A DNA stretch of 64,000 bases from Streptomyces sp. Mut1 (GTDB lineage Bacteria > Actinomycetota > Actinomycetes > Streptomycetales > Streptomycetaceae): positions 7,140,001 through 7,204,000 of the forward strand of contig NZ_CP120997.1 in NCBI RefSeq assembly GCF_030719295.1, read 5' to 3'. This document shows positions 1 to 8,143 of the stretch, one piece after another (position 1 is the stretch's first letter; the number at the start of each line of letters is the position of its first letter). A model generated the notes under the pieces. That model saw only the letters and a list, made by a program, of their open reading frames with translations, had not been told where the DNA came from and did not search any database. Both the position numbers and the translations under genes were made by a program.

Positions 1-1483
1 ACGCCGACGGCGTGCCGTACGAGCGTCGCGCGATGAACCACCAGACCGTGGCCAGGACCAGTACGGCGACCAGAGCGATCGACGCGTAGTTCATGGAGTC
101 GATGGTCACCGGCGAGGACTGCGGCAGCAGGAACAGCACGGTCACGATCGCCACCCACGCCACCGCGATCCAGCCCACCGGCTTCGACCACCGGCCCAGG
201 TGCCACGGCCCGCGCTCGAACCGGCTGCCCGCGCGCAGCTTCAGGAAGATCGGTATCGCGTACGCCGGGGTGATGCCGATGACGTTGATCGCGGTCACCG
301 CACCGTACGCGGTCTCCGAGTAGAGCGACGGCACGGCGAGCACCCCGGCGACGATCACCGAGAGCCACACCGCGGGGACGGGCGTCTGGGTGCGGGCGCT
401 CACCTTGCGCCAGAGCGCGGAACCGGGCAGCGCGTTGTCGCGGCTGAAGGCGAACACCATCCGGCTGGCGGCGGCGACCTCGGCGTTCCCGCAGAACAGC
501 TGTGCCGCGATCACGATCAGCAGCATCGCCGTGGCGCCCGAGGTGCCGAGCGCGTCGATCAGGATCTGTGCGGGCGGCACCCCGGTGGCGCTCTCCTGCG
601 TTCCCGCGTAGTCCTGGATCGCGAAGGTGAGGCCGGCCAGCAGCACGAAACCGGCCACCCATGACACCCAGATCGCCCGGACGATGCCGCGCGCGGCCGA
701 GACCGAGGCGTTCGACGTCTCCTCGGACAGGTGGGCGGAGGCGTCGTAGCCGCAGAACGTGTACTGCGCCAGCAGCAGCCCGATCGCCGCCACGTAGAGA
801 GGGTTCTCCCAGCCGGTGTCGTTGACGAACTCGGTGAAGACGAAGGACGGCGACTGGTGGTGCGAGGGCACGATCGCCAGTACGGAGACGATCACCGCGA
901 CACCCGCCAGGTGCCACCACACGCTGATGGAGTTCAGGACGCTGACGAGCCGGACGCCGAAGAGGTTCAGCACGGCGTGCAGGAGCAGGATGCAGACAAA
1001 GATGATCATGGTCTTGCCGGGAGTGGGCGTGAAGCCCCACTGGAGGTTCATCAGCGCACCGGTGAACAGCGCGGCGCCGTAGTCGATGCCCGCGATCGCA
1101 CCGAGCAGCCCCAGCAGGTTCAGCCACCCGGTGTACCAGCCCCACTTGCGGCCGCCCAGCCGGTCCGCCATGTAGTACAGGGCGCCGGACGTCGGATACG
1201 CGCTCGTCACCTCGGCGAGCGCCATGCCGACGCAGAGCACGAACAGGCCGACCCCCGCCCAGCCCCAGAGCATCACCGACGGCCCGCCCGTCGACATGCC
1301 GAAGCCGTACAGGGTCATGCACCCGGAGAGGATCGAGATGACGGAGAAGCTGATGGCGAAGTTGCCGAACCCGCCCATGCGGCGGGCCAGGACCGGCTGG
1401 TAGCCGAGTTCGCGGAGCCGTTGCTCCTCGTCCTTCGCCGTGGTCGTTCCGGCGCCCTTCCGGGGAGAGGTGGACACGGACAT
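1..1483 (-). CDS. APC-family amino acid/amine permease, 3' end cut by window edge
   Basis: About 494 residues are visible and the C-terminus lies beyond the left edge. The ATG at 1483 is preceded by a perfect AGGAGG six bases upstream. A charged cytoplasmic N-terminus (about 35 residues) leads into GGFGNFAISFSVISILSG, the first helix pattern of the APC superfamily. Roughly a dozen hydrophobic segments follow. Family knowledge: integral inner-membrane transporters that move amino acids, GABA, choline or ethanolamine with protons or by exchange. The substrate cannot be read from the sequence. It lies 64 bp downstream of the same-strand TPR-like gene (1548-2549) and is probably cotranscribed with it. 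The divergent glycerol-kinase-like operon may be functionally linked, but that is only inference. Confidence 0.85.
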   Translation of the reverse strand, partial: MSVSTSPRKGAGTTTAKDEEQRLRELGYQPVLARRMGGFGNFAISFSVISILSGCMTLYGFGMSTGGPSVMLWGWAGVGLFVLCVGMALAEVTSAYPTSGALYYMADRLGGRKWGWYTGWLNLLGLLGAIAGIDYGAALFTGALMNLQWGFTPTPGKTMIIFVCILLLHAVLNLFGVRLVSVLNSISVWWHLAGVAVIVSVLAIVPSHHQSPSFVFTEFVNDTGWENPLYVAAIGLLLAQYTFCGYDASAHLSEETSNASVSAARGIVRAIWVSWVAGFVLLAGLTFAIQDYAGTQESATGVPPAQILIDALGTSGATAMLLIVIAAQLFCGNAEVAAASRMVFAFSRDNALPGSALWRKVSARTQTPVPAVWLSVIVAGVLAVPSLYSETAYGAVTAINVIGITPAYAIPIFLKLRAGSRFERGPWHLGRWSKPVGWIAVAWVAIVTVLFLLPQSSPVTIDSMNYASIALVAVLVLATVWWFIARRSYGTPSA

Positions 1484-1547
1484 GGGGAACCTCCTGAGCG
1501 GTGGATGGGCAGGAAAAGAGAGCGGGGGAGGGCAGGCGGAGCCGTGC

Positions 1548-2549
1548 TCAGCCCTGTCTGCCGGAGCCCCGGTCCGCCGCGAGGGCGCGGCCGCGGGCGC
1601 GGACGAACACTTCCTCGGCGCCGCCGGGGTCGTCGGGCGTGCGGGAGCGGTAGGCCCAGGGGAGCGAGGTGAAATACGGCCCCAGCTCCCTGAACACGGC
1701 TGCGGCGTCCGCGAATTGGAGCGCCCCCCACAAGGCGTGCGCCAGGTGGTTGAGGTCGAGCAGGGTGCGGGCCGCGGCGGGGGAGCGGTGGTACCAGATC
1801 TCCAGCGCGCGCAGGGCCTCGCGTTCCGCGTCCTCGGTGATCCAGTGCAGGTCGAGCGCCTTGCCGTGGTCGTGCTCGCGGCGGTAGCGCTCGACCCGGA
1901 CGTACAGCGGGAGTACGTGGAGGGGGGAGCCGTCGGGTGCCGTGGAGGACGCCCACTGAACGAAGTTGACCGCCGCGGAGAGGGTGCCGCGGGTCTTGCA
2001 GGCGTACACGAACTGGAGCATCCGGTGGTACGCCTCGCGGTTGTGCGGGTCGCGCTGGTCGGCCTCGGCCAGCAGCCCCCAGGGGCCGGGGAAGAGCATC
2101 GGGCCGGGTGGCGGCAGCCGGTGCTCGGCCAGGCGCTGGTCGTCGTCGAGCTGGGACAGGGCCAGCAGGCACACCCACGGCACCGGGTCGGCCGGCGAGG
2201 CGTGGGCCGCCGACCGGCACGCCTCCCAGGCCTCCTGCCAGAGCTCCTGACCGCTGGGGTGTCCCGCGCGGTTGGCCCGTACCGCCCGCTCCACGGCGAC
2301 CCGGGCGCGCATCACGACCGCGGCGACGCTCCCGGGCTCCTCGGTCAGCCAGGCGTGCACCGCGTCCGAGCCCGCGGCGACCGCGCCGAGCACCTGGGTG
2401 CGCTGGGTCCACAGAGACCAGTCCGGGGTGCGGTCGAGGAGGTCGCGCATGGCGAGCCAGCGTCCGGTGCGTAAGTCCTGTAACGCCGCTCTGAGCTCAT
2501 TGTCGTGGCCGGCCGGATGGTAAACCGGCCGGAATTCACCGTTGGCCAT
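1548..2549 (-). CDS. Hypothetical TPR-like helical protein
   Basis: 333 residues, soluble, with no signal peptide or membrane segment. The sequence is rich in Ala, Leu, Trp and Arg and shows repeated helix-pair spacing (for example around residues 60-150 and 225-300), which looks tetratricopeptide-like; I do not recognise a named family. The codon pattern is clearly coding (strong G/C at third positions). The start is the ATG at 2549. No clear Shine-Dalgarno sequence precedes it, so a downstream start cannot be excluded. It is followed after 64 bp by the APC permease on the same strand, suggesting a two-gene unit whose promoter would lie in 2550-2869. Confidence 0.65.
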   Translation of the reverse strand: MANGEFRPVYHPAGHDNELRAALQDLRTGRWLAMRDLLDRTPDWSLWTQRTQVLGAVAAGSDAVHAWLTEEPGSVAAVVMRARVAVERAVRANRAGHPSGQELWQEAWEACRSAAHASPADPVPWVCLLALSQLDDDQRLAEHRLPPPGPMLFPGPWGLLAEADQRDPHNREAYHRMLQFVYACKTRGTLSAAVNFVQWASSTAPDGSPLHVLPLYVRVERYRREHDHGKALDLHWITEDAEREALRALEIWYHRSPAAARTLLDLNHLAHALWGALQFADAAAVFRELGPYFTSLPWAYRSRTPDDPGGAEEVFVRARGRALAADRGSGRQG

Positions 2550-2869
2550 GGACGCGCTCGGGACTGGGTGCTGAATTCATCGATCCTCAGGAATATTGCG
2601 GCGAAGAAACTGTTGAATTGCGAACTGCTCTTGGGCGTCCGGTTGCTGCTCGGCGGTGAGTGTAGAGCCCTTTGCGCGGAACTCTCGAACGAATCCTGGA
2701 TTTCATTCAAGTCTCTTGCTACCGGCCGGTGTTGGTGATCTCCGCACGGTTCCGGACATACGGGTGGCAGGTGCTTGACGTAACCCTTGGTCTGCACCAC
2801 TCTGGGTTGCCGCGACCGTAGATCATGATTCCGTTCAAGCCTCCGGGCTTGCGTACCGCTGGAGAACCG
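2550..2869. other. Divergent intergenic region, 320 bp
   Basis: Separates the leftward TPR-like/permease pair from the rightward kinase operon. It is lower in G+C than its neighbours, as expected for promoter DNA. On the plus strand TTGACG (2775-2780) is followed after 17 bp by CACTCT (2798-2803), a fair match to a HrdB-type promoter for the kinase operon. No convincing leftward promoter or RNA gene was seen. Confidence 0.4.
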
Positions 2870-4303
2870 ATGACAGGCCCGGTGCTCGCAATCGACCAGG
2901 GCACTTCGGGAACGAAGGCGCTGGTGATCTGTCCCGAGCGCGGCGTGATCGGTTCCGGTTCCGCTCCCGTGCGTCCCCGATACGGCCCGGGCGGAGCGGT
3001 CGAGGCCGATCCCGCGGAATTACTCGCATCGGTCATCGGGGCGGGAGAACGGGCGCTCGCCGAATCAGGCGGGACCGTTGACGCCGTGGGGCTCGCCAAC
3101 CAGGGCGAGACCGTACTCGCCTGGGACCCGGACACCGGGCGCCCCCTCACCGAGGCGATCGTCTGGCAGGACCGGCGCGCCGAGACGGTCTGCACGGAAC
3201 TCGCCCCCCACGGGGAAGAGCTGAAGCAGCTCACCGGACTTCCGCTCGACCCCTACTTCGCCGCCCCGAAAATGGCGTGGATCCGCCGCGAACTGACCAG
3301 GGAGGGCGTCGTCACCACCAGCGACGCCTGGCTCGTCCACCAGCTCACCGGCGCCTTCGTCACGGACGCCGCCACCGCCGGGCGCACCCAGCTGCTCGAC
3401 CTGGACCGCGCCGCCTGGTCACCGGCCGCCCTCGACGTCTTCGGGCTCGGCGGCGAACGCCTGCCGGACGTGGTCGACGCCGCCGGCCCCTTCGGTACGA
3501 CCGGAGCGTTCGGCGGCGACCTCCCGCTCACCGGCCTCCTCGTCGACCAGCAGGCTGCCCTGCTCGCGCAGAGCGCCCTGGACCCGGGCACCGCCAAGTG
3601 CACCTACGGCACCGGAGCGTTCCTGCTGGCCGGGACCGGCTCCACGCCGGTCCGGGGCGGCAGCGGCCTCGTCAGCTGCGTGGCCTGGCGGTTCGGCGGG
3701 CACACCAGCTACTGCCTGGACGGGCAGGTCTACACCGCCGCCTCCGCGGTGCGCTGGCTCACCGACCTCAAGGTGATCTCCGGCGCCGCCGACCTCGACC
3801 CGGTCGGCTCCTCGGTGCCCGACTCCGCGGGCGTCACCTTCGTCCCCGCACTCGCGGGCCTCGCCGCCCCCTGGTGGCGCGGCGACCTGCGCGGCTCGCT
3901 CACCGGCCTCGGCCTCGACACCTCGGCCGGGCACCTGGTGCGGGCCCTGTGCGAGGGGATCGCCGCCCAGGTGGCCGAGCTGGCCGGCGCGGTCACGGCT
4001 GACCGGGGCACACCCCTGTCCGTGCTCCGCGTCGACGGCGGCCTGACCCGCTCGGCCCTCCTCATGCAGACCCAGGCCGACCTGCTGCAACGGCCCGTCG
4101 AGGTGTCCGCGCTGCCCGACGTCACCGCGCTCGGCGTCGGCGCGGTGGCCCGCATGGGCCACGACCCCACGCTCCCGCTCGACCGGGCCGTCCCCGACTG
4201 GAGACCGGCCGCGGTCTACGAACCACGCATCGGCCCCGACGAGGCCGCCGAACGCCTCGGCGCCTTCCGCGCCGCCGTGCACACCCTCCTGGAACGGTCA
4301 TGA
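2870..4303 (+). CDS. FGGY-family carbohydrate/polyol kinase (glycerol-kinase-like)
   Basis: About 477 residues from the ATG at 2870, chosen because GGAG lies five bases upstream; an in-frame ATG at 2825 lacks a good site. The N-terminal ATPase-fold motif AIDQGTSGTKALV (about residues 7-19) is diagnostic of FGGY kinases. VDAVGLANQGET, IVWQDRR and the C-terminal VDGGLTRSALLMQTQADLL follow at family positions, and the length is normal. These enzymes phosphorylate glycerol, xylulose, gluconate and similar compounds using ATP in the cytoplasm. Pairing with two FAD oxidoreductases immediately downstream resembles a glpK-glpA-glpB arrangement, so glycerol or another small polyol is the best guess. 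I would not commit to glpK because Streptomyces normally carries separate housekeeping copies. Confidence 0.85.
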   Translation: MTGPVLAIDQGTSGTKALVICPERGVIGSGSAPVRPRYGPGGAVEADPAELLASVIGAGERALAESGGTVDAVGLANQGETVLAWDPDTGRPLTEAIVWQDRRAETVCTELAPHGEELKQLTGLPLDPYFAAPKMAWIRRELTREGVVTTSDAWLVHQLTGAFVTDAATAGRTQLLDLDRAAWSPAALDVFGLGGERLPDVVDAAGPFGTTGAFGGDLPLTGLLVDQQAALLAQSALDPGTAKCTYGTGAFLLAGTGSTPVRGGSGLVSCVAWRFGGHTSYCLDGQVYTAASAVRWLTDLKVISGAADLDPVGSSVPDSAGVTFVPALAGLAAPWWRGDLRGSLTGLGLDTSAGHLVRALCEGIAAQVAELAGAVTADRGTPLSVLRVDGGLTRSALLMQTQADLLQRPVEVSALPDVTALGVGAVARMGHDPTLPLDRAVPDWRPAAVYEPRIGPDEAAERLGAFRAAVHTLLERS

Positions 4304-4322
4304 ACCCCGCCGGAACCGCCCG

Positions 4323-5735
4323 GTGACGCCCACCGTCACCAGGGCCGGTCAGCCGCTGCCCGGCGGCCCCCCGTACGACGTCACGGTCATCGGCGCCGGA
4401 GTGGTCGGCACCGCCATCGCCCGGGAACTGGCCCGCCACCCGCTGCGCACCGCCCTGGTCGAGGCCACGGACGACATCGCCAACGGCACCTCCAAGGCCA
4501 ACACCGCGATCCTGCACACCGGCTTCGACGCCGTCCCCGGCACGCTGGAAGCCCGCCTCGTACGCGAGGGACAGCGCCTGCTGGCCGCCCACGCCGGACG
4601 GACCGGTATCCCCGTCGAACGCGTCGGCGCCCTCCTCATCGCCTGGGACCAGGAACAACTGGACGCCCTGCCGGGCCTGTTGGCCAAGGCCGAACGCAAC
4701 GGCTACCACGCCGCCCGGCTCCTGGACGCCGAGGAGACCGCCGCACGCGAACCCCACATCGGGCCGGGCGCGCTCGGCGCCCTGGAGATCCCCGACGAAG
4801 CCGTCATCTGCCCCTGGACCACCCCGCTCTCCTACGCCACCCAGGCGGTCCGGGCCGGGGTCCACCTCCACCTGGACTGCCCCGTCCAGGACCTCGCGTA
4901 CGCCGACGGCCTGCACACCCTCACCACCGGCCGGGGCACCCTGCGTACCGGCCTGCTGATCAACGCCGCCGGCCTGTACGCCGACGCGATCGACCGCCTG
5001 CTCGGCCACGACACCTTCACCGTGCGCCCGCGCCGCGGCCAGCTCATCGTCTTCGACAAGCTCGCCCGCGACCTGGTCGGCCACATCCTGCTCCCCGTCC
5101 CCACCGCGGCCGGCAAGGGCGTCCTGGTGGCCCCGACCGTCTTCGGCAACGTCCTGCTCGGCCCCACCGCCGAGGACCTGGACGACAAGACCGCCACCGA
5201 GTCCACCGCCGAAGGGCTCGCCCTGCTCCGGGAGAAGGGGCGCCGCATCCTGCCCCGGCTGCTCGACGAGGAGGTCACCGCCGTCTACGCGGGCCTGCGG
5301 GCGGCCACCGGCCAGGAGGACTACCGGATCACGGCCCGGCCCGAGCAGCGCTCCATCACCGTCGGCGGCATCCGCTCCACCGGCCTCACCGCCTCCATGG
5401 CCATCGCCGAGTACGTCGTCTCCCTCCTCCCCGGCACCGGACTCGACCCGGGCGAACCCACCGAACTCGCCCCCCTGACCATGCCCGGCCTCGGCGAGGG
5501 GGCCGACCGCCCCTACCTCGACGCCGGCCTCATCGCCCGGGACCCCGCCTACGGCACCCTGGTCTGCCACTGCGAACGCGTCACCGAGGGCGAGATCCGT
5601 GACGCCCTCACCTCCACACTCCCGCCCCGCTCCGCCGAAGGGCTCGCCCGCAGGACCCGGGCCGGCAACGGACGCTGCCAGGGCTTCCACTGCGGGGCCG
5701 CGATCCGCGCACGTATCGAGGGAGCCCGCTCATGA
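4323..5735 (+). CDS. FAD-dependent dehydrogenase with C-terminal BFD-like [2Fe-2S] domain (GlpA-like)
   Basis: 470 residues, GTG start 20 bp after the kinase. The N-terminal dinucleotide fold YDVTVIGAGVVGTAIAREL (about residues 19-37) binds FAD. The middle is a DAO/GlpA-type substrate domain. The last about 85 residues carry a bacterioferritin-associated-ferredoxin-like cysteine pattern: CHCE near residue 414 and CQGFHC near residue 453, the four-Cys ligand set of BFD-type [2Fe-2S] clusters. This architecture matches the A subunit of anaerobic-type glycerol-3-phosphate dehydrogenases and related 2-hydroxyacid or polyol-phosphate dehydrogenases. The stop overlaps the next ATG (ATGA), indicating translational coupling with the second FAD protein. 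The likely substrate is the product of the upstream kinase. Confidence 0.82.
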   Translation: MTPTVTRAGQPLPGGPPYDVTVIGAGVVGTAIARELARHPLRTALVEATDDIANGTSKANTAILHTGFDAVPGTLEARLVREGQRLLAAHAGRTGIPVERVGALLIAWDQEQLDALPGLLAKAERNGYHAARLLDAEETAAREPHIGPGALGALEIPDEAVICPWTTPLSYATQAVRAGVHLHLDCPVQDLAYADGLHTLTTGRGTLRTGLLINAAGLYADAIDRLLGHDTFTVRPRRGQLIVFDKLARDLVGHILLPVPTAAGKGVLVAPTVFGNVLLGPTAEDLDDKTATESTAEGLALLREKGRRILPRLLDEEVTAVYAGLRAATGQEDYRITARPEQRSITVGGIRSTGLTASMAIAEYVVSLLPGTGLDPGEPTELAPLTMPGLGEGADRPYLDAGLIARDPAYGTLVCHCERVTEGEIRDALTSTLPPRSAEGLARRTRAGNGRCQGFHCGAAIRARIEGARS

Positions 5736-6946
5736 CCCGACGCGAACGCGCCGTCGACATCCTGGTCGTCGGAGCCGGGCCGGCCGGGCTCGCCGCCGCG
5801 GCCGGACTCGCCGCGGCCGGCCCCCTCCACATCGAGGTCCTGGAACGCGAACAGACCGCGGGCGGCATTCCCCGCCACTGCGCCCACGGCGGCTTCGGCA
5901 CGCGCGAGACCGGCGACCTCAGCGGTCCCGCGTACGCCCTGCACTGCGCGGCCGAGGCGCGACGGGCCGGTGCCACGCTGCGCACCGGCCTCACCGTCAC
6001 CGGCTGGGCCGGGCCCCGCACCCTCGACGCCACCGGCCCCGGCGGCCTCGAACGGATCACCGCCCGGGCCGTCGTCCTCGCCACCGGCGCCCGGGAGCGC
6101 CCCCGCGCCGCCCGGCTCGTCCCCGGCACCCGTCCCGCCGGCGTCTACACCACCGGCGAACTCCAGCAGGCCGTCCACCTCCATCACCAGCACATCGGCA
6201 CCCGGGCGGTGGTCATCGGCGACGAACCGGTCAGCGATGCGGCAGCCGACACCCTGCGCACCGCCGGAGTCCACCTCGTCGCCCGGGTCACCACCCACCC
6301 GCCCCGCCCCCTGGCCGCCGTACGCAGGGGCGGCGGCGCACCGCTGCTCACCCGCACCACCGTCACCGCCCTGACCGGCCGCCCCCGGCTCACCGGTGTC
6401 CGGGTGCGCCACGAGGACGGCCGTACGGCCACCCTGGCCTGCGACACCGTGGTGTTCACCGCCGACTGGATCCCGGACCACGAACTCGCGCGGCGCGGCG
6501 GGCTGCCCATGGACCCCGGCACCCGGGGCCCCGCCCACGACCCCGCGTACCGCACCGGGCAGCCGGGAGTCTTCGCCGTGGGCAGCCTCCTGCACGGCGG
6601 GGAGGGCGCGGGCACCGCCGCCCGCGAGGGCCGAGCCGTCACCGCACCCGTACTGCGCCACCTGGCCACCGGCGCCTGGCCGGTGAGCGGGCCGCCGCTC
6701 ACCGTCGAAGAGCCCCTGGAATGGACCGCCCCCAACCTGGCCGGGCCCGGCGGCACCCGCCTCCTGCTGCGCACCGCCCGCCGGCTGACCGCACCCCTGC
6801 TCGTCGCCCGACAGGACGGGGCCGTGCTGCACCGGCACCGGGTGGTCAGGACCGTCCCGCCGGGCAGCGCCTTTCCCCTGGCCGCCGACTGGCTGGAGCG
6901 GGCCGACCCGCGGGGCGGCGCGGTGCGCCTGACCATCGGCGGGTGA
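5732..6946 (+). CDS. FAD/NAD(P)-dependent oxidoreductase (partner subunit, GlpB-like role)
   Basis: 404 residues, ATG overlapping the previous stop by 4 bp. DILVVGAGPAGLAAAAGLAA (about residues 8-27) is a Rossmann FAD site. ATGARERPRAAR (about 114-125) is the second conserved ATG motif of pyridine-nucleotide disulfide-type oxidoreductases, and a late GVFAVGSLLHGGEGAGTA closes the FAD-binding fold. There is no redox CxxC. It probably passes electrons from the upstream GlpA-like subunit to a carrier. In other bacteria this pair often comes with a third small DUF1667 or GlpC subunit; none is visible downstream, so the complex is either two-component here or completed elsewhere. Last gene of the operon. 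Confidence 0.78.
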   Translation: MTRRERAVDILVVGAGPAGLAAAAGLAAAGPLHIEVLEREQTAGGIPRHCAHGGFGTRETGDLSGPAYALHCAAEARRAGATLRTGLTVTGWAGPRTLDATGPGGLERITARAVVLATGARERPRAARLVPGTRPAGVYTTGELQQAVHLHHQHIGTRAVVIGDEPVSDAAADTLRTAGVHLVARVTTHPPRPLAAVRRGGGAPLLTRTTVTALTGRPRLTGVRVRHEDGRTATLACDTVVFTADWIPDHELARRGGLPMDPGTRGPAHDPAYRTGQPGVFAVGSLLHGGEGAGTAAREGRAVTAPVLRHLATGAWPVSGPPLTVEEPLEWTAPNLAGPGGTRLLLRTARRLTAPLLVARQDGAVLHRHRVVRTVPPGSAFPLAADWLERADPRGGAVRLTIGG

Positions 6947-6991
6947 CCGCGGACCCGGGGGGCCGGTGGCCCGGGGGACCAGCGGCTCAGT

Positions 6992-7072
6992 GACTCAGGG
7001 AACCAGCAGCCGGTCCGAGACTCAGGGAATCAGCAGCCGGTCCGAGACTCAGGGAATCAGCAGCCAGTCGGA
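6992..7072. repeat. Three tandem 27-bp repeats duplicating a gene's 3' end
   Basis: Units at 6992-7018, 7019-7045 and 7046-7072 are near-identical (GACTCAGGGAA.CAGCAGCC...). The third unit contains the last codons and stop of the leftward membrane-protein gene ending at 7049. The other two are extra copies beyond its stop. Because 27 is a multiple of three, each copy keeps the SD(R/W)LL(I/V)P-stop reading in frame. Confidence 0.85.
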
Positions 7073-7432
7073 GCCGATCGCGGCGATCAGGCCGAGACCC
7101 AGCAGCCAACTGCCCAGCCGAGTACGGCCGTTGCGGCTCAGCTCGATCACGACTCCGCACAGGATGAGCGCCAGCCCGTACACCCCGACCACCAGCACCG
7201 AGGACCGGCTCGCGATCCGCAGACCGAGCACCACGGCCATCGCCGCCATCCCCACCGACGAGAGCACGACGCGCAGCTGTCTCGCCTGGCGCGGAGTCAG
7301 CCGGCGCTCCCCGCCGGCCCCGGCCACACCCTCGTCGTCCGCCGCCTCGTCCGTGACGTCCTCCACCACGTCCACGGCCGCCTCGTCGGCTATCGGGGCG
7401 TCCACGGTCCGGTCCTGGTCAGAAGTGCTCAT
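7049..7432 (-). CDS. Small membrane protein of unknown function
   Basis: 127 residues from the ATG at 7432. The first about 45 residues are acidic (many Asp, Glu and Val), then a basic patch RRLTPRQARQLR. Three hydrophobic segments follow (about residues 53-70, 77-95 and 106-124), ending in SDWLLIP. Topology is probably N-terminus in, three helices. No family was recognised. The stop lies inside a 27-bp tandem repeat that repeats the end of the gene. A longer in-frame reading extends upstream to 7726, but it overlaps the DUF309 gene and loses coding character. Confidence 0.6.
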   Translation of the reverse strand: MSTSDQDRTVDAPIADEAAVDVVEDVTDEAADDEGVAGAGGERRLTPRQARQLRVVLSSVGMAAMAVVLGLRIASRSSVLVVGVYGLALILCGVVIELSRNGRTRLGSWLLGLGLIAAIGSDWLLIP

Positions 7433-7538
7433 GAGGCCGGATGGTAATGGCTCCGACCGCACCTGTTCCCCGCTGTCAACCAACACCGTCGAAACCAGGC
7501 CGAGTTCATCCCGGCCCCGGCCCCGTGCCCAGCCACGG

Positions 7539-8033
7539 TCATGACGCGTCCGCCCGGAGCCTCGGCGCCTCGGCGGCCGCGTCGACGGGCCCCGTGTCCG
7601 TACGCTCCACCCGCGCCGCCAGCTCCCGGGCCCAGCCGGCCAGCGCCCCGGCCCCGATCCCATGCGTCCCGGCCGTCCCGTACGCCTCCAGGGCCGCCGC
7701 GCCACGCCGCAGCAGCCGTGCCCCACCCGTGGCGTTGCCCCGGGCCGCGTGGGTCAGCCCCACGGCCAGCTGGGCGAGCCCGCGCCACAACTCCCGTTCC
7801 CCCTCGGGGCCCGACTTCCAGGCGTCCTCGAAAACCTCGTGGGCGTGGAAGGGCATGCCCGCGTCCAGCAGCCGCTGGGCCTCCCGCACCGTCTCGTCGG
7901 CGGTGCGCACGACCCCCTCCGGCTGCCGCTCCACCCCCGGTGTCCCGTACGGCAACGGGCGCCCCAGCCCGTCGCGGGGGCGCGCGTTGTGCGCCCTGCC
8001 CTCGGAGTCCCGGTCCCTGCGTGTCTCGTTCAC
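7539..8033 (-). CDS. DUF309 domain protein
   Basis: About 164 residues from the GTG at 8033; an ATG at 8123 would extend it by 30 poorly conserved residues into the promoter of the divergent gene, so I prefer the GTG. The core AGMPFHAHEVFEDAWK carries the HxxHExxE-like motif of DUF309, a small helical family of unknown biochemical function. It continues with the family signature WRGLAQLAVGLTHAARGN. The acidic and His residues suggest metal binding but this is not shown. The protein is cytosolic. It is transcribed away from the LAL-like ATPase gene; the shared intergenic space is about 110 bp. Confidence 0.75.
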   Translation of the reverse strand: MNETRRDRDSEGRAHNARPRDGLGRPLPYGTPGVERQPEGVVRTADETVREAQRLLDAGMPFHAHEVFEDAWKSGPEGERELWRGLAQLAVGLTHAARGNATGGARLLRRGAAALEAYGTAGTHGIGAGALAGWARELAARVERTDTGPVDAAAEAPRLRADAS

Positions 8034-8143
8034 ACCACCGATTGTGCCCCGTACCTGCGGTGAACTGTCCGAACCACTGTCGGTCGGGCCCCGCGCACGA
8101 CTAGGCTCGACCACCATGTTCACGACTTTGGGGGAGGCTAGGC

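Noticed and set aside
4122..5690. Long leftward frame opposite the GlpA-like gene
   Set aside because: Low-complexity Gly/Val/Asp composition typical of a shadow frame; the plus strand has clear FAD and BFD motifs.
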